Source: Lingula anatina
Taxonomy: Eukaryota; Brachiopoda; Lingulata; Lingulida; Lingulidae
Reading direction: 5' to 3'
Assembly: GCF_001039355.2 (NCBI RefSeq)
Contig: NW_019775935.1
Location: 683,570-747,569 of the forward strand
Length of the DNA: 64,000 bases
This document shows positions 1 through 13,490 of the stretch, one piece after another. Position 1 is the first letter of the stretch. Each line of letters begins with the position of its first letter. The notes beneath the pieces are model-generated. The model saw only the letters and a list, made by a program, of their open reading frames with translations. It searched no databases and had not been told where the DNA came from. The translations under genes were made by a program, and so were the position numbers.

Positions 1-1220
1 CTTGATACATGTATTTTAAACTCGTTTCTATTTTTGTTTGATTTGGTGACATTCTCAGCCTCATTGGCGACGCCCTGATAAAAAATCCGGTGTTTTGTTT
101 AAGTAATGAGGCTTTGAGTAATACCCTTCCAGCCGAGACAGAAGTTCTTTGTTTCTTTATTGAATTAGATAGGGAGTTCGTCTATAAATTAGCCATGAAG
201 AATACAAGAATAGCGGTGCAGAAATATGTCAACATAACTATTCTGACATGCGCTTTCACCCTACAGCAAGACTTAGATCGTTTCTGGCGTCTTCCAACAA
301 GCTGCCCTTTCGTTTGGCAGACTAGAGAATGTCATTTCCTCTGGATCAAATCATTTTTGATTACGGCCCCGTATGCAACAAGTGAGACTGAAATAGCAGT
401 CTTAACCCGGGACTAACTGATTCTGCACTCTATCTAACCCCTTCGCATACCTCATACAACGATGTGTGCAAGTTCACTTCAATATAGATTGTACAACAAT
501 AGACTAATGGCTAAAAAAGCGTGAGCCAAATGTAATACAGACTTGCATGGATATCTTAATTTGATTTCATCAGCCCTTGCGCTAGTAGTATTGTTTTACA
601 CAGAATGTTATTGCCATAGAAACGGATAAAAATACAGTTTCAACAATTACAAAATAAAGCATAACAACTGTCACAGCGTGTGGCGTTTTTCGTTGATTCA
701 ACCTATGGCGTATTAATAGCAATGTCTTTCAAACTGCCTTTAGTGATACTTCGTGGGAGCTGAACATATTTGTGTCAAACACCATGCCCCTTACCTATAG
801 ACTTACAAACAGCACACAAGGTTGTCAGAGCCAGGGTGCATCGACAGACAAAACATGATAACTTTGGTGCACTGGCTCTAAAAATGGCCTTATAAATACC
901 TCGTCGACTGCTTCGTCGACAGATTGAAGGAGAGATTTAAGTGTAGCCATGTTGCACTATACATGTGTTACCCGAAGGAGTTTGCCGGCTGTCTGAGTAT
1001 GGAGTTAAGGGCAGATAACAGTTTTAAAGGTTTAGTTGAAAATGTCATCAAAACCCACAGCAATATATCAATCAACATAATAGGGAACACTGTTCAAATA
1101 GCTATGGCTACATTTCGTACCTGCTATCTGTATCCAAAGGACTTTACTTTCAAAATAAACGTCCTATTTAGTTGTTCAACCATTAACCCTTCAAAGACGG
1201 GTCTGTGACCTTGACCTTAA

Positions 1221-1546
1221 AGGGATAACAACTGTTTATTTTGGTCAAAAAAGAACTTTCCTGGTTCCATGGGTAAACAACAGTTTTCCCATACTTACCA
1301 ATGGTTAATGAATCCATTTTTACATTCAAAGTTAGTCCCTTGTTTTTTTCTAATTTTTTTAGAGAATCTGCAGAGAATAGCCATCTATGGGGGTCACGTG
1401 TTCTGATGACAAGCACAGGTTTCAGAATAATTGCTATAAGTGCCTTTTTTTGTGGTAAAATAGAATATATTTTATTTCTATGAGTTGTTTACAATATTTT
1501 TATTGTGAAATATACAGTAGAACTCATACAAAGAGTTGTTATCCCT
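1221..1546. mobile_element. MITE-like element with 13-bp inverted termini and TTAA flanks
   Basis: The segment starts AGGGATAACAACT and ends with the exact reverse complement AGTTGTTATCCCT. Each end is directly flanked by TTAA (1217-1220 and 1547-1550). That is the structure of a small non-autonomous DNA transposon that duplicates TTAA, as piggyBac-type elements do. The 326-bp interior has no transposase coding. The termini do not start with the CCC usual for piggyBac, so the superfamily is uncertain. Confidence 0.7.
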
Positions 1547-4500
1547 TTAAACATCCCATGTATTGGAATTCTACTTTAGTTGTTTCTAAAGCTTTTGCTA
1601 ATTCAAGGATGATAAAGAGTAGACTACATTGTATAAGCGTATGCTGAATATGTTGGATTTGGTAATGATATACCCTGAGGTTCAAAGTAAGCCCACTGAC
1701 TGTAGCTCCATCTACCCAGCACAAGGACGTAGTATGTTGATACTAGAGGCAGACTTTGAAACTCAGGGTGGAACTGATATGGTACTGCAGATATCGAAAT
1801 AGGTGGAGCAATGTGTACGCAAGAAAGAAAACGTTGGGAGTAAATTACAGCATCTGGCATGGCACCTTTCTTATACGCTCATTAACTCATAAAATGGGAT
1901 TCAAATGTTTCTCATTCCTGAAGCTTAAGAACTGTACATTGACTTTAAAGTACTTTCAGTTAGGTTCTCACTAAATAGAATTCAGGTTTTCCTGAGGCAT
2001 ACCCAAGAATTACAAGGTACGATATGGGTTTTGAATGACTTGAAATAACGATGGATCATTAGTAAAGTTATTTGATTGTAAAGCATACAACCACCTAAAC
2101 TTGTCTTTAAGTCTTCCAGATATGCCCTTTTCCGTGAAAGAAACACTCCATAAACCATTCACATTAGTTACCCTCTGCTGCCTTAAGTGCACATTTCGAA
2201 ACCTTATCTTAAAAGAAACCCCCTTAGAATTCACGGGTGATGCACCTTTACTATATGGCACCTCTCTCATCTTCCTTTGATCGGGAACTCCGAATATCTA
2301 ACATTTCTTCAGCGTAAAAAACCCAACTTCTGAGTTAATAAGAAACAGAAGCATTTCGCGTAGGCCCAGATTTCTGGCTTTACCATTAGTCGAGTTTCTG
2401 TCAGAAATTCCCTATCTGCATCACAGAAGCGGAAACACTATAGCACGGTATATTACGATAAATCAACTGCGTGCATCTGCCAGTAAATGTAGACCGTTTG
2501 TAAAATCCAATACCCCTTGTAGTGTACATGTTCTGGAGGCTCATGGTAAGCGTCGTGCACTGAGGTCTAAAACAGTGGAGCAAGGGTTACAATATATCGC
2601 CAATTCAGCAATGGTTCACATGGTGCCTAGTGAGTCATAAAAAGTTACGTTAACGTCGTTGTTTTTGAGTTTAAATGGACGAGGATTTTGTAATGTCTTT
2701 ATATGGGATAGTTGGAAAGACTTTTTGGTTTGTTAAAAGTGCTTAGTAAACCTGAAGCGCACTGTGTTAACGAGAGATAGAAGACCTGAGCATATGTTAC
2801 TTTACTTCTTGAAGCAATCAGTGCCAACATTGAATGCCAAACCTTGTGAAAAACAGTTACGTACAGTATGGGTCAATTCTTTGTTAGAAAAACATTTGCT
2901 TTTCACATGTCAGAGAAGGCATGGTTGCCGTGTTGCCTCCGTGCTATTCATCGCGATATTTGTACGTGAAGAAATGAACCTAAAGCTGCCTCAGAAAATT
3001 GCTGTAATTGCTTTTGCTTCAATTAGTGTTTTAATCGGCAATGGCCTCACAACACTGGTGCTAGTATCGCCACTGTTCCTCAAGGGTAGTTTGCATTCCA
3101 CTTTTACCCCCTTGTCTCTCATTATTGATCGTTTTGCCTTCGTATTGACTTCTTTGATCTGGGTTCAACTGCCCAGAGAAATATATCGAAACGTATCCCA
3201 AGTTCATTGCCCACTTCAGGTGAAAAATGGAATCGTGCTTTGAAGTTTTTTTGTGCACTTGCTTTGCACTGGAAAACCCTCCATATTTATACGCATGTTA
3301 CCAACGACTGGCGTGCAAAAAAGGAAAAAGAAATAAAATTTCGAGTTTTATAACCTTCACAGTGTGTTTGATGCCAATTAATAGTTTTTAAGAATTGTTA
3401 GGCATGTCATTTGATATTGGTACTAAAGGGTTTTTCAAGAAGATAAATTGCCAGTTGCAAAGCGATTACACTCTGTCTTGAGTACTTACTCTCTAGGTGA
3501 CAATATTACCGCCAGTTACAATAGGCAATAATGCTCAAACAAAAATATACAGCCGCCGTGAATCAGAGTGTACTATTTTATTACTTCCCCATAAGATTAA
3601 ATGCGAGCATACTCATACTTATCGTTTTATGCGACCGTTTAACGGGCGTTTACATAAGCTGTAAGTATGTAAGTAAATTATGCTGTTGTTTTTACAACTT
3701 ATCAAATCTTTACTATGTTTTTATAGAGTTAACATTGCTTTTGTTCGATCTTTGCTCTTGTTTTGAAATATGAATGCAACCAAATTCAGTATATCCAGCA
3801 TTAACACACTTCAATGAAAAAAAGAAAGCAAGAAATGGTTATCAACTTTCGGCAATTTGTTTGATGGAGGTGTTATGTTTTGACAAGGTAACTTGCACAT
3901 CCTAAGTGTTGATGTAATGATCCCCTTCATGGTTTACACCCGCCGTGGCTCTCTAGTAGTACAAATGTAACACTGCGGGTGTTGGCTCATAGGTGTCAGA
4001 AATAAACATTAAAATTAGGCGTTGGATGGAAGCGGAAAAGAAACTTTGTTCCTGCTGTAGCTACATCAGTGACGCAGGAGAACGCTGTTTCGAAGAGGCT
4101 TCCATACTTAATAGCAGACTTCAAGGCGTGGGTTCTTGAAATTCTACACTGGAATCGTTTGTACCCTTGCGTCATTGCAATGAGACAGTTGTATCAATAT
4201 TCCATATTTGTGAAGTCACCATTGGGCGTGACACGGGGGAAGGCTGGGGCGGTTCTGCACCTTACACCTTATTTGCCTGCAGTTGTGAAACAAATACATA
4301 TTCTTCCACTTTTCATTTTTTCCTTCTTGTTCCATCTTCTTAAATATACGACTGCCTTTACGTGTTGTACACCTTTTTATTGCCATTTTCATTGCGACAA
4401 GCTGCAGTGCAGGTTTACTGAAGCTTACACTGCTACCCTTACAACTGCCACGTTCACTTTACTAATAATGTTGACAAGATAGCATTGAAAGATCTTACAG

Positions 4501-5066
4501 GTATTACTAACGACAGGTCCGAACTTCAAAGGGCTTCCAATCAATACAATTAAGATGACCGGATTAAGGTAGCCTTGAAGTTTCTCCAGATGAGCTGTGC
4601 CGATAATATAAGACAAATAACTGTAGAATTAGTATCTAAGAATAGAAAGAATTGGCAAACTTTGAGAGGAGTTTTTAAACGAAGCAGCTAGGATATGATT
4701 ACTTGAGCAAGGCATTTGAAAAGAAAGAAATGTACTGTTATAAAATTAGTCTGATTTGGACTAAGCATTATTTTTTTATTTCAAATTTGGCGTAAGTCTA
4801 GACTAAAGCGATTGCCATGCAATTGATATGTATATCATCCAAAATGCTTGCCGTTTAGTTTTTCATTTGGCGAGTTGATTAATCCGTAAAGTTAATTACG
4901 AAACGGAGAGGAGCCCAGTGGTATTGAATGACACCCACCATGTCCCTGACATTAACATTACTGCGACAGTGTACATTTGGCGTTTGAATAAAATAGAAAT
5001 ATATCCAATACAAACAATGAGATTCATTGAAAAATGATGAAATGGTATAGACATGCAAAGAAAAGT

Positions 5067-5067
5067 G

Positions 5068-5122
<55 letters not shown>
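5067..5122. repeat. Compound (GT)n(GA)n microsatellite
   Basis: An uninterrupted GT run passes directly into a GA run, over about 55 bp in total. It lies in non-coding sequence and accounts for the low-complexity frame read through it on the minus strand. Confidence 0.95.
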
Positions 5123-5123
<1 letters not shown>

Positions 5124-8100
5124 GGCTGGAGGGAGAGAGGGTGAGGAAAAGTGACATATAACCTAACCACCAGTCCGAGTTTTGACTCAATCCGTTGAAA
5201 TGTACTTTAAAATTGTTATAATGATTGAAAAATGTAATAGAGATTTTTGAATTATTGTTTGATGCAGTTGTAGCAACGACACTTTAAGTAGAGAGAAATA
5301 ATTTGATACCAAATTTAATTATGACTCCCGCATAACGGTGTAGCCCAAATCAAGACAATAATCGACGTTTGATGTGACAGTCAACATTATCAACCATAAA
5401 TCTATTCAAGGAAAATATTGACACTCGTTGGGTGGTCTACCCGTTATATTCATATGTGCATATACGTTTCGTTATTGAATATTAAACGCAGTGTTCCGCA
5501 ACGGATTATACCTTAAGATGTAAACTGATATACCAACTACAAGTGATCGTAACTGCAATCACATGCCAAGAGGATGGCCCTGGAATTCTTCTTTACATTA
5601 TTTGTCAGTCAAGGCCTGGGCTAGGGAGGTGCGACTATGATGTATTTCAGTGACTCTCTTGTGAAAACAAGATCATACTGTATGACAAAGGCATTAATGG
5701 CAGTCTCTCGCATGTAAATAGTACGCTAAATTCGCTTATCAATCTAACATAAAGATTGTAATACAGTTGAAATATATTACTGACATATTGTTCGTAAAAG
5801 CTCGTTTATTAGAATAACTGTCCCCCTGGAAGATAAACACTCACGCACCGTATGACCTACAAAAAAATGATGAGGTTACTGCAAGAGACAGGGGCAAATT
5901 AAAGGACCCCCTCAAACACTGTTGACACTTAATCGCCGCCTCGGCAAAGTGCGTGATAGACCGCCGATGGGAGAGGAAATGATTTGCTACCAACGTTTCT
6001 GTTAATCAAACCACGTTTTCTGGTTATTTTGCTCGCCCGGCTGTGGTCCTTTCACTTAGAGCGATGTTTTACACCAGATGATTGGTTTATTGATTCAAAC
6101 TGTGTAAGTATTCCATGAAAAGGTTCCATCGTGGAGGCTGATATGCAGTTCTCGCCTCAAACACCTGTTGGTAATATAGAACCGCAACCAATGTCAGGAG
6201 GTGACATAGTAAGGAAGTTGTAAAATGTTGAGGGGACAAGTTCACATTTTTAACTTTCAAATTTTGATGCTTATAACAACCTTGGGTCCTTTGTGCCAAT
6301 ATCTTGCAGGCAAAGTCTGGCACTTAGCAGAAGTATTCAGCTGTGTAATATCCAGCGTGGCTGTAAATGTGACCTCTTGCTGGATCCTAGGAAAGGGTTA
6401 AGACTCTCAGGAGCGATGTTATCCAATATGCTATCATCACTTTGATCTTTTCTAAGGGTTAAGAGTCGCGTCTGTTGTTGGAAAATTAAGGTCAGCGCCA
6501 GTTGTGTATTTCCTAAGATACAGATTTGTTTTTTCGATCATGAGCGTATTTTAAGTAACTGGCTTTGATGTTTTCTGTCAGTCCGGGGTACATGGCTACC
6601 CACGCTGCCTGATGAGGTTCCGGTTTGTTAAGCAACGTCCACCCACATTTCATAAGACCACAGATTGCGACGCAATTTTCCACTGGGGTTATAACAGTTA
6701 ATTTTTCCCAAACTCTCAACCTGGCAATGCACACGAAATATTGACCAAATAAAAAGAAATGATGCTGATAATAATTCACTTTTTAACTTGATTACAGGAT
6801 AACAAGAGAGCGGTATCGAAAAAGATGGCATTCAAATAATGCTTCATTCTCCGCGAAGCCACAATATTAAATTGTAAATACTTGATCTGCCTTTAGGGTG
6901 TATAAATTTATAACATAGCACTATTTTCTTAAGAAAAAAGGTTAACTTTCAAAATGATATTAGGTAAAATGTTCTTTTAAAACATGATAATCACGAGTGT
7001 CCCGTACAGTGTGTTTCTAGGAAAAACACAGGCAAATTAACAATTTCAGAATGTTCAATTATTTGAACCACAAATAGGATGAGAATGATGACGAAAATGT
7101 CCATGTAACTGTAGTTGCTTTGGTTGTGAACTGCAACGTGTTCCGTGTATTTCTTTGCTGTTGCCCAGGCAGCGGTTCATGTGGGTCTTCAGTAAATCAG
7201 AAGGCTCCTCGGGTCACGAAATCAAGTCGTAATTCTTGGGTATTTCTTCCTCACTTTACAAGCACTCCCGCCCCTAACATGTTCCTACGTGATGCTTACC
7301 ACAGATATAAGTGTGTATTTGACTCGTAGGACAGCCCCGATGTCAAAATAAAAGAGCTTTGAATGTTTCAATAGATATATAACATTTAAAATGTCAGATT
7401 ATATGTAAAATATTATGTGAATATCGAACTTACAACCTACGTTCAAACCTTTTAATTTCCTCTTAGAGCGCAGATTCTAATCACACAAGTTACTCTTTTT
7501 GATAAGATGCATGTACTTTGCATATACATGGGAACGTTTCACAGACACCTTTCTACATCTGTTTGCTTATGATTTCCAGCCTTTGAAGATTGATACCGGT
7601 GGAATCCGACCCTTACAACCAAGTTGGGGGCCGTGTAACACCACTCCATTTTTTGCAATTCGAAATGAGTATTCGCATTGCAGTTGTATGAGAACATTCC
7701 CTAAATTCTTGTTTCTATAAACAGGGTATAAAAACGTAATTATATAATAAAATCATTAAAGCATCCAAAGAAATGAAATCTGACAGAATGGTTGTTACTT
7801 TCATCAAGCCGATGCCAACAAAGCAACCGATACTCTCTCATGACATTGCCATCTGTTTCTGCAGTGCTCTGCTCTCTAAAGTGGGATTTGGTTTACGTCG
7901 ATTGGGGTAAAATACAAATTTCTTTGCTACCAAGTCAACCACATCCATGTTTCGAACCTCATCAAGTTACCGCTTCGTTTTCTCAAAGAGCCTTTGAAGT
8001 CCTCAGTACGTGATGGTCATACATTGTTTTCCTCTCATTTTGGTATTGTGGATATCTTCCTATTAGTTGGAGACTTCCATTTTGTCATCTCTGGTGATTT

Positions 8101-8375
8101 AAGTAATTGCCAGTTATTTTGAAATGAAACGTGTGCATTTAACATGTTTTGTTATATCTCATGTTGTTCTACTTAAGGTTATGAATCTTAAGTTTTTACC
8201 AATACACATGTATGATCCGCTTAACAGTATAAATCTTCAATGTATATGAAGTGGCACCACTATTTTGGTCATACGAGCTGACATAACATTTAACATATTG
8301 GCACACAATTTGTGCATGGTTATGACACTTTCACCTTTGTGAATTAATTTTATCACTGTATTATCACCATTTCAG

Positions 8376-11300
8376 AGAGCCTCAATGAGATTGGCCTTGG
8401 CACCCCTGCTATATGTCCAGAAGTGAGGCCGGGAGAAGACGATCTTCCAGGTAAATATTTATTTCTCAAGCTTGCATTTACCTTAAACAGTGCCATTTCC
8501 ATTGACACCCCCACATTGCAACATCGTATATTTAACCACGCATAATGTTTTTATACCGGAAACGACTCGTCCTAGAACAAAACCCTTTTTAGGATAAAAT
8601 ATTAATAATGAGAACCTGTCGCCAATAACTTTTCCGACAGAGTGAATTTGCAGTTACCGAATCGTTGATAAGTGTAAAGAAACAACTTTGATCAGGTGGC
8701 GAAACGCGCCTGTTGGGGCTGTCAAGACATCAAGCCGATCGTTATAAAGATAACTGCGCCTCGAAATTACCCAATTTATTTTACAAAATGGATTAAGATC
8801 AGAGAAAAGAAAACCCGAAGGCAGCTCCTAGATTGCAAATGCTATCGGTATGAAAAACGATGTAGAACATTATTGTGCATTACCCAGTGATATAGTTTTC
8901 GCTTTTCTTACACACTGTTGATTACGCTCAAAATCGTTTCTTTGTGACATCACATTAAATTGCTTCACCTGACCGGCTCTGAAAACAAACAAGCACGTTC
9001 TCGGGTTAGACTGTGGAACGCTTTTTCTTTTGCTTCGGTGGAAATTCCCGAGTTAATTATCCACTCGATACTCCCCTTACGGTAATTACAGTTTCTTGCA
9101 GAAAATTCCGACCGTGGTTTTCAGAGATGACAATCTTGCCCGTTTGAAATGTTGGATATCTTGTTGTAATCTTTGCTTCGCAATTTCTCTGTAATTACGG
9201 CACGTAGCATCTCCTCTGTTACCTGCAGTGAGTAGAGATATCCATTTGCTCATCCATTCATAGAACTTGTGTCATACGAGAAGAAATTTTAACTTGTTCA
9301 CTGAACAACAATCAAAGCTTGCGACCTTTAAAGGTACGTAGCGATTACATCACGCCGAGATTCACAGAAGTAATCTTAAGCAATCTCTCCGATTTCACGC
9401 GAAGTCAGCCTGTGGTAATTCGCCATTAATTGGTGACATTTTGTGAGATCTTCGTGACTTGATCTTGGTTTGCTGTTACAACGTGGATCATTCTTTTACA
9501 TTAGTGTTAAACTAATTAACGAAGGGGGCATGATTTAAGGTCCCGGGGGTCGGGTCTCAGACGTTCAAATAACAGCCAACAAATAAAGGTTTTTACGGTA
9601 GTCATGCAACATAATCGAGGCCCAGTCTTTGCAAATATTTCTGCAATTTGCAGCAAGTCTGAACATACAATGTGGTGGAAGGGTACCATATAAAGGAGAA
9701 TGTTTAACGATTTTTTTTGCCAAGAGATAAATCTACAGCGCAGTTCAGTTTGAAAAGTCATTTATGAACAATTTCACGTTTTAAAACACATTATCGTTTT
9801 TAAAACACCCAAAAGAAATAACCACCTTGCAATATAAGCACTAGAATCGATTGCCTGTTGCTCACAATTTAACAAAATCTTCTCAGTTAACATCCTAATC
9901 ACCAGACTTAACAATTTTAACTATTGAATTATGTGTTATTGTACGTACATATAAAACATATCATATTCATATTTCCAGCCTTCGATTTTATTTCAACATA
10001 CGGTTTAGACAGTGCGGCCAGATTACCAGGAGTAAAAACAATACGCGGTTCCAATGAATTCCAGAAGGCTTACAGGATAGGTAGAAAGGCCGATTTTAGC
10101 ATTCCTACATCGTAAGTATATCTGTTCCAGTCATCTTTCAGCGCCCATTTACTGAGCTCTCTTTGAAATGGTTATTATGAATTTGCGAAAAGTGCACTTC
10201 TTTTTTTTATTATTTTGCTGTCGTTCACTTTGCGTTCCTTTGATGCCCGCCGCTGCGCAGTGCGTACTGTGTTCGCTGCCGCCACGGTTAGCTCGCATTA
10301 TACCATGCAAAGCCAAGCGAAGGTGAAGGATTGCAGTTTACAGTGAGGGTGAATGTTGGAATGGCTTCCCTAGTGAGTATATGAATCAAAAGACCTCTCC
10401 AGTCTCGCGGTATTGTTTGTTCCCAGTTCTTTGAATCACCCCGTGTCACTGTCAATAAGAGTCCAACCTTTAGAAATTCATTGCAGACTAGAACATATAT
10501 AGCAAAGCAGCAAAACGTCCTATTTACTTTTAATTTTCATCAGTATTTCCTGATTTCCTTGTCAGGGCCAAAACGTTCCATTAAATTTAGAAAGTAGCTT
10601 GGGAACATTGTAATTTAATTCAGTCATCACCTGGGCGACAGTTATAACAATATCTTAAGTTACCACATGGTCATCAACACATTTTTTCGCAAGTGGCAGT
10701 TACAGAGCAATGGAAAAATATATTGAATGTGACGGCGAGTATCGGGCGAAAGACGACTGACTGGAGTCATGGAAAGTTACACCATAAATACCATTTTGCA
10801 AGTGTATCAAAATGTTTATATCTCGAATCCTTTGCGGGGGTTTATCCTTTTTGTCTGTGTATCGGCTGGAAGAAGGGCACTTCCTGCAGTTTAAGCCGGA
10901 GCATTTAGTTAAGTTCCTGCCCTAAGTCTAGGGAACAAGGCATCCTATTTCTTAAGGTCGCCCTAATTGCCACATAGCCAGGCCAGACCAAGAACTATTA
11001 CAATTCGCTATTTTTAGGAAGAGTACCAGGGGTTGGTTTGTATTTTTTGACATACACTGAATGCTTAATGAACAGTGAATGGGCCGACTTCTGCTACCCT
11101 TTCTACAATATGTAGGATTCTTTTTTGGCCTTGCCCTAGATCTCATGTCCGAAACGTGGAAAAAAACATGCGTTCTACTTAACAATATGATGGGCGTTCA
11201 CGCCAATCACATCTTCGATTAATCCACCCTATTGGTCTTGCGTTGCATTTTAGCGAGGTCATTGGAGTGGATTTTTCCAGGGTGTATTTACAATAGCGCT

Positions 11301-13490
11301 TGCACCCTGACCTTACAAGCACTTTCGCCTTTCGTCGGCAACTAACAAGTTGGAGAAACAGAAAAAATATTGGGCATTTCGTGAGATTGATTACTGACAC
11401 ACCACAGGGTTTATCTCGACCACCTTCTCTGTCACTCTGACCACGTATATTTCTCCTTACAAACTTTACCTTGCTGTTTGCGCACTGCTACTTCCCTGCG
11501 CGTGAAAGAACATCGCAAATCGGAGGAAAAGTCAGCGGCGACTTTAACCTCTGCGCAGTGGCTTCATTTGGCGATATGTTGTATATCACTTTTTCATGCA
11601 ATTATTATTTAAAAAAATATCGGAAATGAGGTCACTATGTGGAAAAAGACCCGCTTTCTCTTATTTGCACGTGTGGTTGGCTATCGGCACCTCTTCTGTC
11701 TTTATTCTGTCACCTGATGCTTTATTGCGTATGTGCATTACTTTGGCGCTCAGCATTTTGAAAAGTGGCTGCGCTCTTTTGAATGTGTATCGAGCGCCTC
11801 TTCATCTTCACTGCGACAGAGCGTGCCGCACGTGGTACCTTAATGTCGTACCACTGTCGCAATATGCTGCGAGCGTCCTTCCCGTGGGACATGCTGCTTT
11901 AATTGCCATTTAAGCTATTCATTCTGAAACGTGTGCTTTTTTGTTGAATCAGTCACTATTTGTACCTATTGTAATTAATATTCCTACCAAGCAGATTTAA
12001 TATTTCCTCGTTAATGTCATTATTAATTATATCTGCATGTAAGACTATGAAAAGTTATCCCCGATTTGTTGGCAAAAGGTGAAAGACAATTTATTTTAGA
12101 TAGAATACAATATTTATATAGAAAGCACAAATAACCTGCCTCAAATCTTGGATTCTTTCAGTTTATTAGTTGAAGTGACCAGTCGCTTCAGTAGAGTGTA
12201 GTTATAGATTTGCTTATCGATTAATATTGCCTGAAAGAAAGAAAGATAGAAGGAACTAATTTGACTTAAACGGTCGGACGAACAGAGTCACAAATGTCGC
12301 CCAGCGAGGTCTTTCCCTTTTAACCACGTGCCTACTGTTTAATATGCTTTGTGTGCGTGTAACCAAACCTATTTGACATTGTAGGGCATTGTTTCCACAT
12401 GGACTGCCCGAGCAGTTTTCCTTCATAAGTACAATTCGGATGAGTTCTAGGACAAGGAAAGAAAACTGGAATCTTATACGTGTTGAAGACCTTTATTCCA
12501 ACCCACAATTTGGTGTTAGAATTAATGGACGAGACAAAACTATAGAATTTTACACTCTCGATTATGCTGGATCTGTACAAACTTTAGTATTTAAAACCGC
12601 AGCTAAGGTAAGTGTGATGCGTTTACATGTATATCATATCGCAATATATTGTTTCACTATAATGATGCATACTGGCATCAGCGGAGTAAAAACTCAATGA
12701 ATCGATCTCATCGCGTTGTCCTTTTCACTTGACTCATACCCAACGCATTGTAGGATACTGTGTTTCAAAACCTTGTGCTCGAAAACAAACAAACTTTCGT
12801 GGTGTGTATTTTAGATTTTTGACAAGCGTTGGCATAAAATCCATATGAGCGTTACCAGGGGGACAGTTAGACTGTATGTTGACTGCCAACCAATGGAAGA
12901 GCTGCCTCTAGAACCTCGGGGACAGATTGACGTGAACGGCCATATAGTTATGGGGAAGAGAGAGGAAGACGGTGCTCAGTTAAACGTGAGTGGTTTGGAA
13001 GCACGCTTATCGGTAATGTTATGGTTAATAATACAGGTTTAAAAGCATACGTAAGTACATGTCAATAAGAATCGGATGCTGAGTTAGTCCAGGAAAAGTA
13101 AAGAAACCTTTCGCTGATTTATATATTACCAACTCATTTCACGGGCATCGGAAAGATCAATCAGTTAAGTAAAGGTTGTTTTGTGTCACTGATGCTAAAT
13201 CCCAGTGGTATTATCGTATCTACTCTGTTATGAAAACAAGCATATATTACTTTAAATTCATTAGGCAACAAGATGCACAGACATGTCTGAAGCGCATCGG
13301 TGAAATTTATCATAGTCAGTTCAGTGATGCTCTAAATGCATCACAGATGTCATATTAAGATATACTGTGTAAGGTAACTGAACGCTTTTTAATAATCTTT
13401 TCCTACATGCCGTTTCAGTTTGATCTCCAATGGATGGTCGTACACTGTGATCACACTGCGCCGATGCGAGATCAGTGCACTGAACTCCAG
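8376..13490 (+). CDS. Collagen NC4: thrombospondin-N/LamG-like domain, five exons
   Basis: Exons are 8376-8450, 9979-10111, 12385-12607, 12815-12985 and 13419-13490. Joined, they encode about 224 residues starting [19 protein letters not shown] and ending [16 protein letters not shown]. Marker strings include [58 protein letters not shown] and [11 protein letters not shown]. These match the TSPN beta-sandwich at the N-terminus of type IX, XVI and XIX chains, which in type IX projects from the fibril surface. Four Cys residues are visible (in AICPE, YVDCQ, VHCDH and DQCTE), as expected for two disulfides. Splice phases are 2 at 8450 (one base completed by 'cc' at 9979 gives the codon split 1+2) and 2+1 at 10111/12385, then 0. 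The exon upstream of 8376 ends with one base of a split codon or, with a slightly shifted acceptor, in phase 0. Confidence 0.9.

Larger units (their letters stand above)
1..8375. other. No supported gene; 5' flank or first intron of the collagen gene
   Basis: I find no exon with a recognisable domain here on either strand. The open frames present are short or lack convincing starts and splice sites. The longest (2764-3243, +) resembles nothing I know. The collagen signal-peptide exon and promoter must lie here or further left, because the first exon I can identify starts at 8376 in mid-protein. A short inverted-repeat element (1221-1546) and a GT/GA microsatellite (5067-5122) are the only structured elements I could define. 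Confidence 0.6.

Noticed and set aside
1624-1860. Minus-strand 78-codon frame rich in Tyr, Ser and Pro
   Set aside because: No recognisable domain, no partner exons, and a competing frame of similar length overlaps it.
3531-3773. Hydrophobic open frame followed by a strong donor (GTAAGTATG near 3660) as the collagen signal-peptide exon
   Set aside because: Joining it to exon 8376 in the observed phase creates a TAG stop codon, and there is no typical signal-peptide start.
3936-3982. 8-bp inverted repeat ACACCCGC / GCGGGTGT
   Set aside because: Short arms and no flanking duplication; expected by chance at this scale.
4879-5190. Minus-strand open frame with Ser-Leu and Thr-His runs
   Set aside because: The frame is produced by the GT/GA microsatellite.
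5570-5640. Short ATG frame MALEFFFTLFVSQGLG as a signal peptide
   Set aside because: It meets a stop after 16 codons and has no donor in the needed phase.
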